Shown in pieces: positions 15,245-23,106 of a stretch of 36,241 nt of DNA. How positions within the stretch are numbered: the stretch's first letter is position 1; every line of letters begins with the position of its first letter. Origin of the DNA: an uncultured Oscillochloris sp. Its GTDB lineage: Bacteria; Chloroflexota; Chloroflexia; Chloroflexales; Chloroflexaceae. Below the pieces are notes generated by a model. The model saw only the letters and a program-made list of their open reading frames with translations, was not told the DNA's origin and made no database searches. Both the position numbers and the translations under genes were made by a program. The DNA is taken from positions 1-36,241 of the forward strand of contig CAISPW010000247.1 in assembly GCA_903887465.1 (NCBI GenBank), given 5' to 3'.

Positions 15245-16885
15245 CTAGGACGGCATCCCGGCGAGGCTGCGCGCCTGGACGATCCAGTCATCGACATTCG
15301 CCAGCCGCGCGGCGTCGCCGAGCGCCTTGCGCAGCTCCTCAGGGCTGCTCAGGGCCAGCTGGATGTAGGTGCAGATCCCAGCGCGGTCGAGGCGCTGCTG
15401 AAGGGCGGGGCCGATGCCGTGGATGGTGGTGAGGTTATCGCGGTAGGTGCGGGCCTGCGGTGCCTCGGGTGCCGGTGTCGGCTGCTGCGGCTCGCTGACC
15501 TCCGCCCGCTGGCCGCTCTGGAGCGCCTGGGCGGTCGCCTCCAGTTCATCGCGGAGGGGCGCGAGGCGCTGGCGCTGGCTGGCGCCGGTGGGCCAGGTGG
15601 CCTGCGCTAGCTCGTCGTGGAGGGCGACCACATGACGGCGCACGCCCTCGACGATTTCGCCGATCTGGCCGCGCTCGGCGGCATTGAGCTGTCCGGTGGC
15701 CACAAGAACCTCGGCGAGGAAGGGTTGCACGTTGTTGACTAGCCCGTCGATGTGGACGCCGATCTGATGCTCCTGATCCTCGCTAAGCGATTCGCCTTCC
15801 ATGGTGCGCAGGATCGACACCCGCGCCATTTGGGCATAAGCGATCAGCCCGACCTGGCCGAGCCGCTGCATCAGATCGCTGTTATCTGTCGTTGGGGCGA
15901 CGACGGCCTCGACGACGGCCTCGACGACGGCCTCAGGGGTAGCCTCGACGACGGCCTCGACGACGGGCTCAGGGGCGGCCTCGACGACGGCCTCAGGGGC
16001 AGCCTCGACGACGGCCTCGACGACGGGCTCAGGGGCGGCCTCGACGACGGGCTCAGGGGCGGCCTCGACGACGGGCTCAGGGGCGGCCTCGACGACGGCC
16101 TCGACGACGGCCTCAGGAGCGGCCTCGACGACGGCCTCAAGAGCGGCCTCGACGACGACTTCAGGGGCAACTTCAGGGACGGCCTCGACGACGGCCACGG
16201 GCGAAGCGGGATGCTGGACGTGCATTGCGGCCAGCATCCCGGCGACATTGTGGGCGCGCTTCTGCCGGGCAAGGCGCAGTTCGGTCGACTGGCTGGCGGC
16301 GAGGTGCGCGCGCTCAGTGTTTAGTTCGCTAAGGCGGGCGGCTACCTGATCGCGCAGTTGCTGGAAATCGTGCATGCGGGATCGGCGCCAGGCGGCTGCG
16401 TCATCGCCGCGCTCATCCGCGAGGTCGTGGAGCATGGCGAACACATTATTGCGCACTGCGCTGACGTCATCGTGCAGGCGGCTGCGCAGCGCCGATGCGT
16501 TGAGCGTGAGGTCGGCATTAAGATTCGTGCGCATCGTACGCATGCCATCACGTAGTGCCGTGACGTCGTTGTGCAGGCGGCTGCGCAGTGTCGAGGTGCT
16601 GAGGGCCAGGTCGGCGTCAAGATTCGTCCGCATTGCGCGCATGCCATCACGCAACGCGGTGACGTCGTCGTGCAGGCGGCTGCGCAGCGCCGATGCGCTG
16701 AGGGCGAGTTCGGCGTTAAGGCTGGCCCGCAGCGCCGCCACGGCGCTCCGCAGTTGGGCGGCCTGCGCGGCCAGAAAGTGTCGCTGATCAGCCGAAGACT
16801 GTAGCCGGGAGAGTCGATAGTCGCGGATCTGGCGTTCGGCAGCATTGCGTACAGCAGCGGATCGGTTGGGTTGAGAGAATGTCAC
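15245..16885 (-). CDS. gvpC: GvpC-like gas vesicle protein with 33-residue repeats and C-terminal helix-hairpin-helix domain
   Basis: A 546-residue protein just downstream of gvpA. Residues 29-160 form four consecutive 33-residue repeats (starting at Q29, L62, L95, L128) built on L-x-x-S-x-L-R-S-R-L-H-x-D-V. Thirty-three-residue repeats are the hallmark of cyanobacterial GvpC, which clamps the outside of the gas vesicle. After a further helical stretch comes an E/A/V/P low-complexity region of VVEAAPEP units (about 229-330), then a helical domain (about 335-470) and a C-terminal helix-hairpin-helix-like domain (about 485-546; TIHGIGPALQQRL). The last two are absent from known GvpC. The start is GTG at 16885 after AAGGAG with 6-base spacing; an ATG 28 codons upstream has no site. 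GvpC assignment is by repeat length and position. Confidence 0.75.
   Translation of the reverse strand: MTFSQPNRSAAVRNAAERQIRDYRLSRLQSSADQRHFLAAQAAQLRSAVAALRASLNAELALSASALRSRLHDDVTALRDGMRAMRTNLDADLALSTSTLRSRLHNDVTALRDGMRTMRTNLNADLTLNASALRSRLHDDVSAVRNNVFAMLHDLADERGDDAAAWRRSRMHDFQQLRDQVAARLSELNTERAHLAASQSTELRLARQKRAHNVAGMLAAMHVQHPASPVAVVEAVPEVAPEVVVEAALEAVVEAAPEAVVEAVVEAAPEPVVEAAPEPVVEAAPEPVVEAVVEAAPEAVVEAAPEPVVEAVVEATPEAVVEAVVEAVVAPTTDNSDLMQRLGQVGLIAYAQMARVSILRTMEGESLSEDQEHQIGVHIDGLVNNVQPFLAEVLVATGQLNAAERGQIGEIVEGVRRHVVALHDELAQATWPTGASQRQRLAPLRDELEATAQALQSGQRAEVSEPQQPTPAPEAPQARTYRDNLTTIHGIGPALQQRLDRAGICTYIQLALSSPEELRKALGDAARLANVDDWIVQARSLAGMPS
15895..16200 (-). repeat. In-frame tandem repeat coding for VVEAAPEP-type units
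   Basis: Repeats of 15, 24 and 39 bases built from GACGACGGCCTC and GGCTCAGGGGC blocks (plus-strand reading) encode alternating AVVEA, APEAVVEA and APEPVVEA. Near identity of adjacent units suggests recent slippage expansion, and the length is likely to differ between strains. The encoded segment should be a flexible acidic linker in the GvpC-like protein. Confidence 0.8.
16406..16801 (-). repeat. Four 99-bp repeats coding for the 33-residue GvpC-like units
   Basis: The codons for residues 29-160 fall in four consecutive 99-base units. Units 2 to 4 share the encoded core LRSRLH-x-DV, with nucleotide similarity obvious by eye (for example GTGCAGGCGGCTGCGCAG on the plus strand three times). 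Unit 1 is more diverged. Confidence 0.75.
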
Positions 16886-16942
16886 CGGCGGCTCCTTCTT
16901 TGATCCATGGGCGGGCAGCGGTTTTACAGGTGAGAGAATCTC

Positions 16943-17003
16943 AAAAACTGATGGGTGGCGCGCCGACATATCGGTAGCGCAGGGTACACCGGTGCGCCGC
17001 CAC
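16943..17003 (-). terminator. Imperfect hairpin plus T5 between gvpA and the GvpC-like gene
   Basis: On the minus strand GTGGCGGCGC (17003-16994) pairs with GCGCGCCAC (16963-16955) with one bulged G, and TTTTT (16947-16943) follows 7 bases later. This could be a leaky terminator or attenuator that makes gvpA mRNA more abundant than the downstream genes, as expected for the major shell protein. Confidence 0.45.
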
Positions 17004-17006
17004 AGG

Positions 17007-17222
17007 CTACGCAGACGACGCGGCAGACGCCGTGAGGCCTACGGCCTCGGCGTATTTCAGGTACGTGTCCACACCAGCGACCACGACGCGGGCCTCGATG
17101 GCCAGCAACTCGATGCCCACCAGAGACACCCGAACCCAGGCGTCGATGACGATGCCCTTGTCCAGGATGCGATCCACAACCTCGGCGAGACTGCTGGACG
17201 CATTGACCTTCTCAATGGCCAT
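17007..17222 (-). CDS. gvpA: Gas vesicle major structural protein GvpA
   Basis: A 71-residue protein that builds the ribbed gas vesicle wall. The sequence is canonical: [40 protein letters not shown] and [12 protein letters not shown]. It is very close to cyanobacterial GvpA and has the same length. The ATG follows GGAGG with an 8-base spacer. The promoter carries a 40-bp element shared with the divergent signalling operon. The GvpC-like gene, gvpF/L and gvpO follow on the same strand. Other genes normally needed (gvpN, gvpG, gvpJ/S, gvpK) are not in this window and must be elsewhere if vesicles are made. Confidence 0.98.
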   Translation of the reverse strand: MAIEKVNASSSLAEVVDRILDKGIVIDAWVRVSLVGIELLAIEARVVVAGVDTYLKYAEAVGLTASAASSA

Positions 17223-17274
17223 TTCAGACCTCCTGTAAAGCAGTGACGGAACTCAGATCGCGCTACCCAAATCT

Positions 17275-17341
17275 ATTACACCGCAGAATTGTTACGCTGG
17301 CTGTTAGCACTGCGCAAGCCTTTTGTTAGGCTTGTGTTAGG
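17275..17341 (-). promoter_or_regulatory. gvpA promoter with shared OmpR-type direct-repeat element
   Basis: Reading the minus strand, 17341-17302 is a 40-bp element: CCTAACA-CAAG-CCTAACA, then GGCTTGCGCAGTGCTAACA. CTAAC half-sites are spaced 11 and 22 bp, as for OmpR/PhoB-family regulators, and a fourth GTAACA follows about one turn later. TGTAAT (17280-17275) is a 5/6 -10 box with no good -35, the layout of an activator-dependent promoter. The same element, at the same distance to a matching -10, occurs at 20819-20885 on the other strand (35 of 40 identical). Confidence 0.85.
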
Positions 17342-17401
17342 CGGTACATGAATAGAACACGAACAAACGAAGAGCGGACTTGTTATGCTATTCATGCATA
17401 T

Positions 17402-18112
17402 TTATGCGGCCCGGTCGCTGCGCAAGATGTAGCCGTGGCGTGCCACCGTGCAGAGCCGAATGGGGCAGCGCGGGTCGGGCTCGATCTTGGCGCGCAGGTT
17501 CATCACGTGCCAGCGCACGAGGCCCGGCTCCGCCGTGTCGGGCGAGTAGTTCCACGCCCCGCGCAGCAGCCGCTCGCTTGAGCAGATCTCGTTGGGGTGG
17601 CGCATCAGGTAGCTCAAAAGTTCGAACTCCGCCGGTGTGAGCTGAACCGCCGTGCCGGCGACCTTCACCTCGCATGTGTGCATATCGAGGCTCAGGCTCC
17701 CCACGTCGAGCGTACTCGCGGTTGTCGTATGCATGCTACTAGCTTTGCTTCGCCGCAGCAGCGCCTTGATCCGTGCCTTTAGCTCGCGCAGGTCGAACGG
17801 CTTGATCACATAATCATCGGCACCGTCAGCGAAGCCACGGATGCGATCTTCAATCGTGTTGCGCCCGGTGAGGAAGAGCACGGGCACCTCGGCGAACTCG
17901 CTGCGTGCGCGCAGCGTCTGACAGAGCGTGAACCCGTCGATATCGGGCATTGACACATCGAGGATCACCAGATCCGGGCGCTGGCGCTGCACCATCTCCA
18001 GCGCCTCGTCGCCGTCGTGGGCCATGCGTACGGTATATCCTTCGTCGTGGAGGGCGCGGCCAACCACCCATAGAAGGTCTTCTTCATCATCAACTAGCAG
18101 TATGTGGTGCAT
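17402..18112 (-). CDS. OmpR/PhoB-family response regulator
   Basis: A 236-residue response regulator. The receiver domain (1-120) has all key residues: the acidic pair in LLVDDEED, phospho-acceptor Asp in LVILDVSMPD, Thr in LFLTGR and Lys in VIKPFD. The C-terminal winged helix (about 140-235) shows TPAEFELLSYLMRHP and RWHVMNLRAKIEPDP, the trans_reg_C pattern, ending in RLCTVARHGYIL. The start MHHILLVDD is supported by AGGAG upstream and by similarity; it overlaps the preceding receiver gene by 23 bases. Located immediately upstream of gvpA, it is the best candidate for binding the 11-bp spaced direct repeats in the gvpA and signalling-operon promoters. That pairing is inference. Confidence 0.92.
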   Translation of the reverse strand: MHHILLVDDEEDLLWVVGRALHDEGYTVRMAHDGDEALEMVQRQRPDLVILDVSMPDIDGFTLCQTLRARSEFAEVPVLFLTGRNTIEDRIRGFADGADDYVIKPFDLRELKARIKALLRRSKASSMHTTTASTLDVGSLSLDMHTCEVKVAGTAVQLTPAEFELLSYLMRHPNEICSSERLLRGAWNYSPDTAEPGLVRWHVMNLRAKIEPDPRCPIRLCTVARHGYILRSDRAA

Positions 18113-18503
18113 AGGTGCTGCTCCTGCTTGCCCCTGTCTGGCGTAATGCGTGCTGTAAGATCGCACGCACATCGCTGATAAGAAAGGGCTTGGCGAGAAA
18201 CCCTGCAATATGTGCCTGGTGACTGCTCATATCCTCATGGTAGTAGTAGCCTGACATAAGAATGATTGAGGTTCCAGGGCTAATCGTGACAATGCGTTGG
18301 GCAAGCTGAATGCCGTTGGCGTCGGGCAGGATGGCATCGATAAAGGCAACGTCATAGGAGTGCTGTCCCACAAGCTTGATGGCCTCGGCCGCGCAACTGG
18401 CGGTGCTGATCACCGTATTGCTCGCGCGGATCATCCGTTCAAGCGCCCAGCATAGGTCTGGCTCATCATCGACAATCAAGATCTTCACCGTGGCAATCTC
18501 CAT
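18090..18503 (-). CDS. Single-domain response regulator
   Basis: A 137-residue lone receiver domain without output domain. The conserved residues are present: LIVDDEPD, phospho-acceptor Asp in AFIDAILPD, Ser in LMSGYY and Lys in LAKPF. It probably relays or buffers phosphate between the upstream kinase and the downstream OmpR-type regulator. The start is placed at MEIATVK after AAGGA; the ATG eight codons upstream lies inside a dispersed repeat (18521-18627) and has no ribosome site. The 3' end overlaps the OmpR-type gene by 23 bases, so translation is coupled. Confidence 0.88.
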   Translation of the reverse strand: MEIATVKILIVDDEPDLCWALERMIRASNTVISTASCAAEAIKLVGQHSYDVAFIDAILPDANGIQLAQRIVTISPGTSIILMSGYYYHEDMSSHQAHIAGFLAKPFLISDVRAILQHALRQTGASRSSTYAPHTAS

Positions 18504-18520
18504 AGGTCCTTCTGCCCCGT

Positions 18521-18627
18521 TAGACATGGTTCAAACCCACGTGACCGTTCAGCGACGAGACGATGACGCAATGAGACGATGAGGAGCGCGTCATCGCCTC
18601 GTCGCCGCATCGCAGGACTGTCAAGCT
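18521..18627. repeat. 107-bp dispersed intergenic repeat (copy 1)
   Basis: Begins TAGACATGGTTCAAAC and ends CTGTCAAGCT. A second copy is at 30725-30830, and a fragment in reverse orientation is at 101-121. Both full copies contain a CGATGA(G/C)-rich centre with complementary CTCATCGCCTCGTCGCC-like sequence and CTTGACAG / CTGTCAAG-type ends, so they can fold into a long hairpin. It lies between the histidine kinase and receiver genes. Confidence 0.65.
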
Positions 18628-18652
18628 GAAACCTGGCACCTGAAACCTTGTC

Positions 18653-20665
18653 TTAGCGCGGCGCTGCTGCGAGGTACGTGTCGGTGATCGGCAGCCGGAT
18701 AATGAATGTCGCACCATGCGACGGTTCACTAACCGCCTCCATCGTCCCGTGGTGCTGCTGCACAATGCTGTAGCTGATCGAGAGGCCCAGCCCCGTGCCC
18801 TTGCCCACCGCTCGCGTCGTGAAGAAGGGGTCGAAGATCTTCGCCACGTGCTCGTCGGCAATCCCATGTCCGTTGTCACTGAAGCGTAGCTCGATCTGGT
18901 CGTCGATCAGTCGGCTCTGCACCGTCAGATGGCCGCCATGCGGCATCGCGCTGCATGCGTTTAAAATCAAGTTGGTAAACACCTGCTGGAGCAACTCGGG
19001 GTTGCCGTAGATCCGTGGCACATCGGGCGAGAAGTCGCGATGGAGTGCGACCTGCGAGACCAGCAGTTGGTGGGTCAGCAGGGTGAAGGTCTCCTCAAGG
19101 GTGGCGTGGATATTGAGCAGCCGGAAGCGTTCCTGCGGCGGGTGGGCGAACTTTAGCAGGTGTTCGATGATCAGCGAGGCCCGCTGCGCCGAGGTGACGA
19201 TCTTCTGCGTACACTGCTGGCGCAACTCGTTGTCGCCGGGGTGCTCGTCAAGCAACTGCGCGCTGGCCGCAATGATCGCCAGCGGGTTGCGGATCTCGTG
19301 GGCGATCCCGCCCGCCATCACTCCAAGCGAGGCCATCTTGGCCGACTGGGCCAACTGAGACTCCAGGCGGCGGCGCTCGGTCAGGTCACGGCCAACCGCC
19401 ACCAGGGCCACTACCGCGCCGGTGTCGTCGTGCATGGCCGAGCAGTTCCATGCGACATCGACCTGCTGCTGCGGGTTCGATGTGATCAGGCTCGCCTCGG
19501 TAGCGATGCTCTCCTCGCCCTGGGTCAGGCGGTGCAGCTGCGTCGCGATGGCGCGGCGCTGGTCGGCGGCGCAGAGCGAGAGAAACGATTTGCCGCGCAC
19601 GAGGTCGGGCGTCAGCCCCGATACCCGCTCCGCCGCCCGGTTCCACGTGATCACTTCGCCCTGCGGCGACATTGTGATCACTAGGTCGCTGGCCCAGTCG
19701 ATGACACTGGCCAGGTAGCGCTCGGCCCGGCGCACTTCCTCGCCGAGTTGCTCGCGCTCGGTGATGTCCTCCATCAGCAGCAGGACGTTTTCCACCCGCG
19801 AGCCACCTTTGATCGGGATGAGCCGATAATCGTAGGTGCGGGTGATCTGCTCCGGCGCGCGATAGACCATCTTCTCGCCGTCGAAAATCTTGCCGCTGGC
19901 GAAGACGGCGCGGATCTTCGCCTCAAGCTGGAGGAAGCGCATGAGCGCGGGAGGGAAGAGTTGGCTGATCGGACAGCCGATCATCTGCCCCTCATCGTAG
20001 CGGGCCTTGCTCAGAAAGTTTTTGTTGGCCGAGACAATCCGGAGCGTGTGGTCGATCACCACCAGCGAGATCGGCACGCTTTCCAGAATACGGTTGATGA
20101 ACTGCTCGCTATGCGCCAGTTCGTCGTAGAGCTGCGTCGTCTGGAGGGCAGCGGCATGGCGCTCGGCGACCAGGGCGGCGAACCAGAGATCCTCCGAGGT
20201 GAAGGCCGGGGCATGGTCTAGGCGGGCAAGGTTCAGCACGCCCTTCAGCTCGTCGCCGATCATCATTGGCACGCAGAGGGCCGAGCTGATCTCCTGTTGG
20301 TGCATGTATTCGCTGAGGTGTGCGGGGATGTCAGGGTCGCTGGGCAGCAGGAGCGGGCGGTGATGCTGGGCGACCCATCCGGCGATCCCGTCACCAAGGC
20401 GGATGGTGGTCTGGTCAATACTATCGGCGTGTATGCCAATCGCGGCAGTGATCCGCAGTTGCTGGCTCTCGGGCTCGAAGTGCATCAGCGCGGCCCGATC
20501 CGCTTGGGTGGCCTCGGCGACGACTTTGAGCAAATCACGGTTGAGCGCGTCGGGGCTGCGGTGCACGAGAAAGAAATTCTGCCAGCAGTCAAAGAGCGAC
20601 TCGAGGGTGGGCTGCCATGTCCGGGTGGCATGAGGCGAGTCTTGGGCTATGGGCATGCTGTCCAC
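18653..20665 (-). CDS. Soluble GAF-PAS-PAS sensor histidine kinase
   Basis: A 670-residue kinase with no TM segment. Order: GAF domain (about 40-190), PAS (about 200-310; [22 protein letters not shown]), second PAS (about 325-440; [22 protein letters not shown]), HisKA (about 455-525) with the phospho-acceptor His in [11 protein letters not shown], and HATPase_c (about 560-665) with N box [25 protein letters not shown] and GTGLGLS. It resembles NtrB-type cytosolic kinases. The GAF or PAS domains may bind a chromophore, heme or redox cofactor, but no diagnostic Cys or His motif was recognised. It is first in a kinase-receiver-OmpR unit that runs toward gvpA, and divergent from the cobalamin-sensor operon. 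Confidence 0.93.
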   Translation of the reverse strand: MDSMPIAQDSPHATRTWQPTLESLFDCWQNFFLVHRSPDALNRDLLKVVAEATQADRAALMHFEPESQQLRITAAIGIHADSIDQTTIRLGDGIAGWVAQHHRPLLLPSDPDIPAHLSEYMHQQEISSALCVPMMIGDELKGVLNLARLDHAPAFTSEDLWFAALVAERHAAALQTTQLYDELAHSEQFINRILESVPISLVVIDHTLRIVSANKNFLSKARYDEGQMIGCPISQLFPPALMRFLQLEAKIRAVFASGKIFDGEKMVYRAPEQITRTYDYRLIPIKGGSRVENVLLLMEDITEREQLGEEVRRAERYLASVIDWASDLVITMSPQGEVITWNRAAERVSGLTPDLVRGKSFLSLCAADQRRAIATQLHRLTQGEESIATEASLITSNPQQQVDVAWNCSAMHDDTGAVVALVAVGRDLTERRRLESQLAQSAKMASLGVMAGGIAHEIRNPLAIIAASAQLLDEHPGDNELRQQCTQKIVTSAQRASLIIEHLLKFAHPPQERFRLLNIHATLEETFTLLTHQLLVSQVALHRDFSPDVPRIYGNPELLQQVFTNLILNACSAMPHGGHLTVQSRLIDDQIELRFSDNGHGIADEHVAKIFDPFFTTRAVGKGTGLGLSISYSIVQQHHGTMEAVSEPSHGATFIIRLPITDTYLAAAPR

Positions 20666-20818
20666 CTGTTAGACTTCCATTTGCGTGCTTTGTGCACCTT
20701 CGCGTATAAGATACACCAACTTCGCTCATAATGGTTATCGAATTTGTGAGAATCGGCCTGCGGTACCGCATCTCCCCCCGCAGAACGGTCAAGCTCGAAC
20801 CGCCAATGCTAGATTTTG

Positions 20819-20885
20819 CCTAACGCAATCCTAACGAGAGGCTTGCGCACTGCTAACACGCACCGGACGGATCTTCGTGTCTAAT
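20819..20885 (+). promoter_or_regulatory. Signalling-operon promoter with the gvpA-type element
   Basis: Positions 20819-20858 match the gvpA element at 35 of 40 bases. CTAAC half-sites lie at 20820, 20831 and 20853 (11- and 22-bp steps), with the common core GGCTTGCGCACTGCTAACA. TCTAAT (20880-20885) is the -10, in the context GTCTAATAGA versus GTGTAATAGA at gvpA and at the identical distance from the last half-site. There is no -35 consensus. The predicted start site is near 20892, giving a leader of about 70 bases. Confidence 0.85.
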
Positions 20886-20958
20886 AGACGTGGGTAAGAG
20901 GTATCTACCTGAAAGCGCTCATGATCATCGATGCTGCGGGTAGTGAGCGTGTGAGGAA

Positions 20959-23106
20959 ATGGCCATGACCGCACCGACAACCGCCGGCGCTGCCCGAAAT
21001 GCCGCCGGGCCTTCACTCGCGAAGCTGGTGGGCCACATCCCCGCCGCGCGGCGTTGGCGTCGCCAAGCCGACGTGCTGATCGTGATCAGTCGGCAGCTCG
21101 AACTGATGGCTCAGGAGCAAAATCACACCGCGCATGTCTCGGTGGGCACGCTCCGCTTCTCGCTCTTCCGCATGCACCAGGCGCGGGTCAGCCAATTGGT
21201 GCCCTTCTGTCAGAGCATCACGGTTTACGGCGAGGCTGACGTCGAGCCGCCCGTGATCCCGGGCATCACCTTTGTGTCGGTGGCCCACGGAACGCCGATG
21301 AGCCAGGAGTGGTTTCTGGTGGTCGATAGCCCCACCTTTTGGGGGACGCTGATCGCCCAGACGAGCGCTGATCGCGACAGTGGCGCCGGGCGTCGCTTTC
21401 TTTTTGAGGGAGTCCTCACCGCTGACGAACGTGTGGTGAGCCGGGCCAGCCTGCTGCTCAGCCTGGCGAGCGGTCGGGTCGGTGCTACGAGCTTTGATCG
21501 CGACGCTCTGGCGAACCGGGCGCATTGGGCGCGGGTCGCCTACGCCTTGGCCACTCACTCTGAGGCCCAGCGCCTCGACCTGCTTGGCTGCCTCAGCGAT
21601 CTGCCCGAGATGCAGTCGCTGCTGGCATTGCCCTCCCATGCCTTCGACCAGATCGCGCCTGAGGTGATCGATGTGCTGCGCCGCTACTGTGGCTCGGTCG
21701 GCGAGATCTTGTACCGGGCCGATGGCGATATACTGGCCCCGATAGCCTGGAGTTGTCCGCAGCGCCCCGCTGAACAGCCAGTTGGCGGCGGTGTGATTAG
21801 CCAGGCGTTTATCCAGGGCCAGTTGGTACTCGCGCCGCTGTTGCCCACCGACCCCGAGCGCGCCCTGCTCAGCGAGGCAAACTCGGTGGCGGCGATCCCG
21901 CTGACGGTTCACGGCCTACCGTGGGGCGTCCTTTTGGTCGGCCAGGAGGAGTTTGACCCCGAGGAGTCCCCGACGACCATTACCGCTGTCGGCGTGGTGT
22001 CGCTGCTGGAGCAGCTGATCTCGACCGATACCTCCGCTGCATCGCTCTATCGGGTACCGCCGCCGCTCCCGGCCAGCGAGGATTTAGCCGCAGCGGCTAC
22101 CCTCGCCGCACCAACCAGCCATCCCGCACCGAGTGTCCTGCCGCCGAGTCAGCCGCCGAGCTTCCTGCCGTCCAGCCCGCCGCCGAGTCAGCCGCCGAGC
22201 TTCCTGCCATCCAGCCCGCCGCCGAGCCCGCTGCCGAGCTTCCTGCCGCCCAGCCCGAGCCAGCCGCCGCATGCGATGTCGGGTTTCTCCCCGGCGCAAC
22301 CTGAGCCACCCTCCAGCCCAACTCCGCCATCGGGCCAAGGGTCGAACTTTGGCCTGCCGACATGGATGCGTACCTCCGCAAGGCCGCGCCCGGTCGATGG
22401 GGCGGGGCCATTCGCCCCGAGCGCGGCCCCGGCGCTGCCGCCGAGCGACACCCAAAACCTGCGCAGCTGGCCGGTTCTGCAGAAACGCCTTGTAGACGCC
22501 CTCGTCGCCTATAATCAGCAGGCCGCCGAGCAGGTTTGGAGCGAGACCTGTGCGATCTACACACCCGAGCAGATCTGCAACGAGCTGCTGACGCCCGTGC
22601 AGGTCGCGATCGGCGAAGGCTGGCACCGTGGTGAAGTCAGCGTTGCCGCCGAGCATTTTAGCAGCCGCTTTGTGCAGAGTAAGCTGCTCAACCTGTTCAA
22701 CGCCTCGACAGATCACCCCGGCGGGATCTCGGCGATTGTCGCCTGCGCTCAGGGCGAACTCCATGAGATCGGGGCAATTATGATCAGCCTCTTTCTGCGC
22801 TGGGGCGGGTTCCACGTGATCTATCTTGGCCAGAATGTGCCAAACTCGACCCTTGAGGAGATGGTGCGCCAGCTTAGTCCGCAGGTGCTGGCCCTCTCGG
22901 CGTCCACCGTCGAGGCTTCCCATGGCTTGATCACGGCGAGCCAACTGATCGCCCAGATGGAGTCGCCGCGCCCGCTCTTTATGTATGGCGGCCTGGCGTT
23001 CTACGATCGGGAAGACCTGCGTGCCCGCGTCCATGGTGGCTACCATCACCAAGGGGACATCCGCCAGATCGCGCGCGTGATCACCGAGAAGATCCGAGGT
23101 GCCTGA
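20959..23106 (+). CDS. DICT-GAF-cobalamin-binding photosensor-like protein
   Basis: A 715-residue soluble protein. Residues about 30-175 match the DICT domain, often paired with signalling outputs. A GAF-like domain follows (about 200-355), then a long Pro/Ser linker (about 368-495) with tandem PPSQPPSFLPSS units, and a C-terminal cobalamin module (about 500-715): a helical bundle then a Rossmann-type B12-binding domain. The bundle carries W555-x9-E565-H566, the signature of CarH/LitR-type adenosylcobalamin light sensors. The lower-ligand motif reads E600-x-H602-x2-G605 rather than D-x-H-x2-G. No MerR DNA-binding domain is present, so output is probably by protein contact. Start is at 20959 or six bases later, the latter better spaced from GAGG. 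Confidence 0.85.
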   Translation: MAMTAPTTAGAARNAAGPSLAKLVGHIPAARRWRRQADVLIVISRQLELMAQEQNHTAHVSVGTLRFSLFRMHQARVSQLVPFCQSITVYGEADVEPPVIPGITFVSVAHGTPMSQEWFLVVDSPTFWGTLIAQTSADRDSGAGRRFLFEGVLTADERVVSRASLLLSLASGRVGATSFDRDALANRAHWARVAYALATHSEAQRLDLLGCLSDLPEMQSLLALPSHAFDQIAPEVIDVLRRYCGSVGEILYRADGDILAPIAWSCPQRPAEQPVGGGVISQAFIQGQLVLAPLLPTDPERALLSEANSVAAIPLTVHGLPWGVLLVGQEEFDPEESPTTITAVGVVSLLEQLISTDTSAASLYRVPPPLPASEDLAAAATLAAPTSHPAPSVLPPSQPPSFLPSSPPPSQPPSFLPSSPPPSPLPSFLPPSPSQPPHAMSGFSPAQPEPPSSPTPPSGQGSNFGLPTWMRTSARPRPVDGAGPFAPSAAPALPPSDTQNLRSWPVLQKRLVDALVAYNQQAAEQVWSETCAIYTPEQICNELLTPVQVAIGEGWHRGEVSVAAEHFSSRFVQSKLLNLFNASTDHPGGISAIVACAQGELHEIGAIMISLFLRWGGFHVIYLGQNVPNSTLEEMVRQLSPQVLALSASTVEASHGLITASQLIAQMESPRPLFMYGGLAFYDREDLRARVHGGYHHQGDIRQIARVITEKIRGA
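22140..22260 (+). repeat. Tandem repeats coding for a Pro/Ser linker
   Basis: Imperfect repeats of CCGCCGAG(T/C)CAGCCGCCGAG and CTTCCTGCC(G/A)TCCAGCCC encode PPSQPPSFLPSSP units. Likely expanded by slippage and variable between strains. They separate the sensor GAF/DICT half from the cobalamin module. Confidence 0.7.

Noticed and set aside
15895-16200. Possible CRISPR array in the regularly repeated DNA
   Set aside because: Units are contiguous, in frame and code for VVEAAPEP; there are no unique spacers.
20666-20690. A further CTAACA operator half-site before the histidine kinase gene
   Set aside because: Only one half-site is present, and it overlaps the ribosome-binding region; without the 11/22-bp repeats it is probably chance.
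22084-23052. A 322-codon minus-strand open frame over the cobalamin domain
   Set aside because: Shadow of the DICT-GAF-B12 gene; Arg-rich region mirrors the Pro/Ser repeat.
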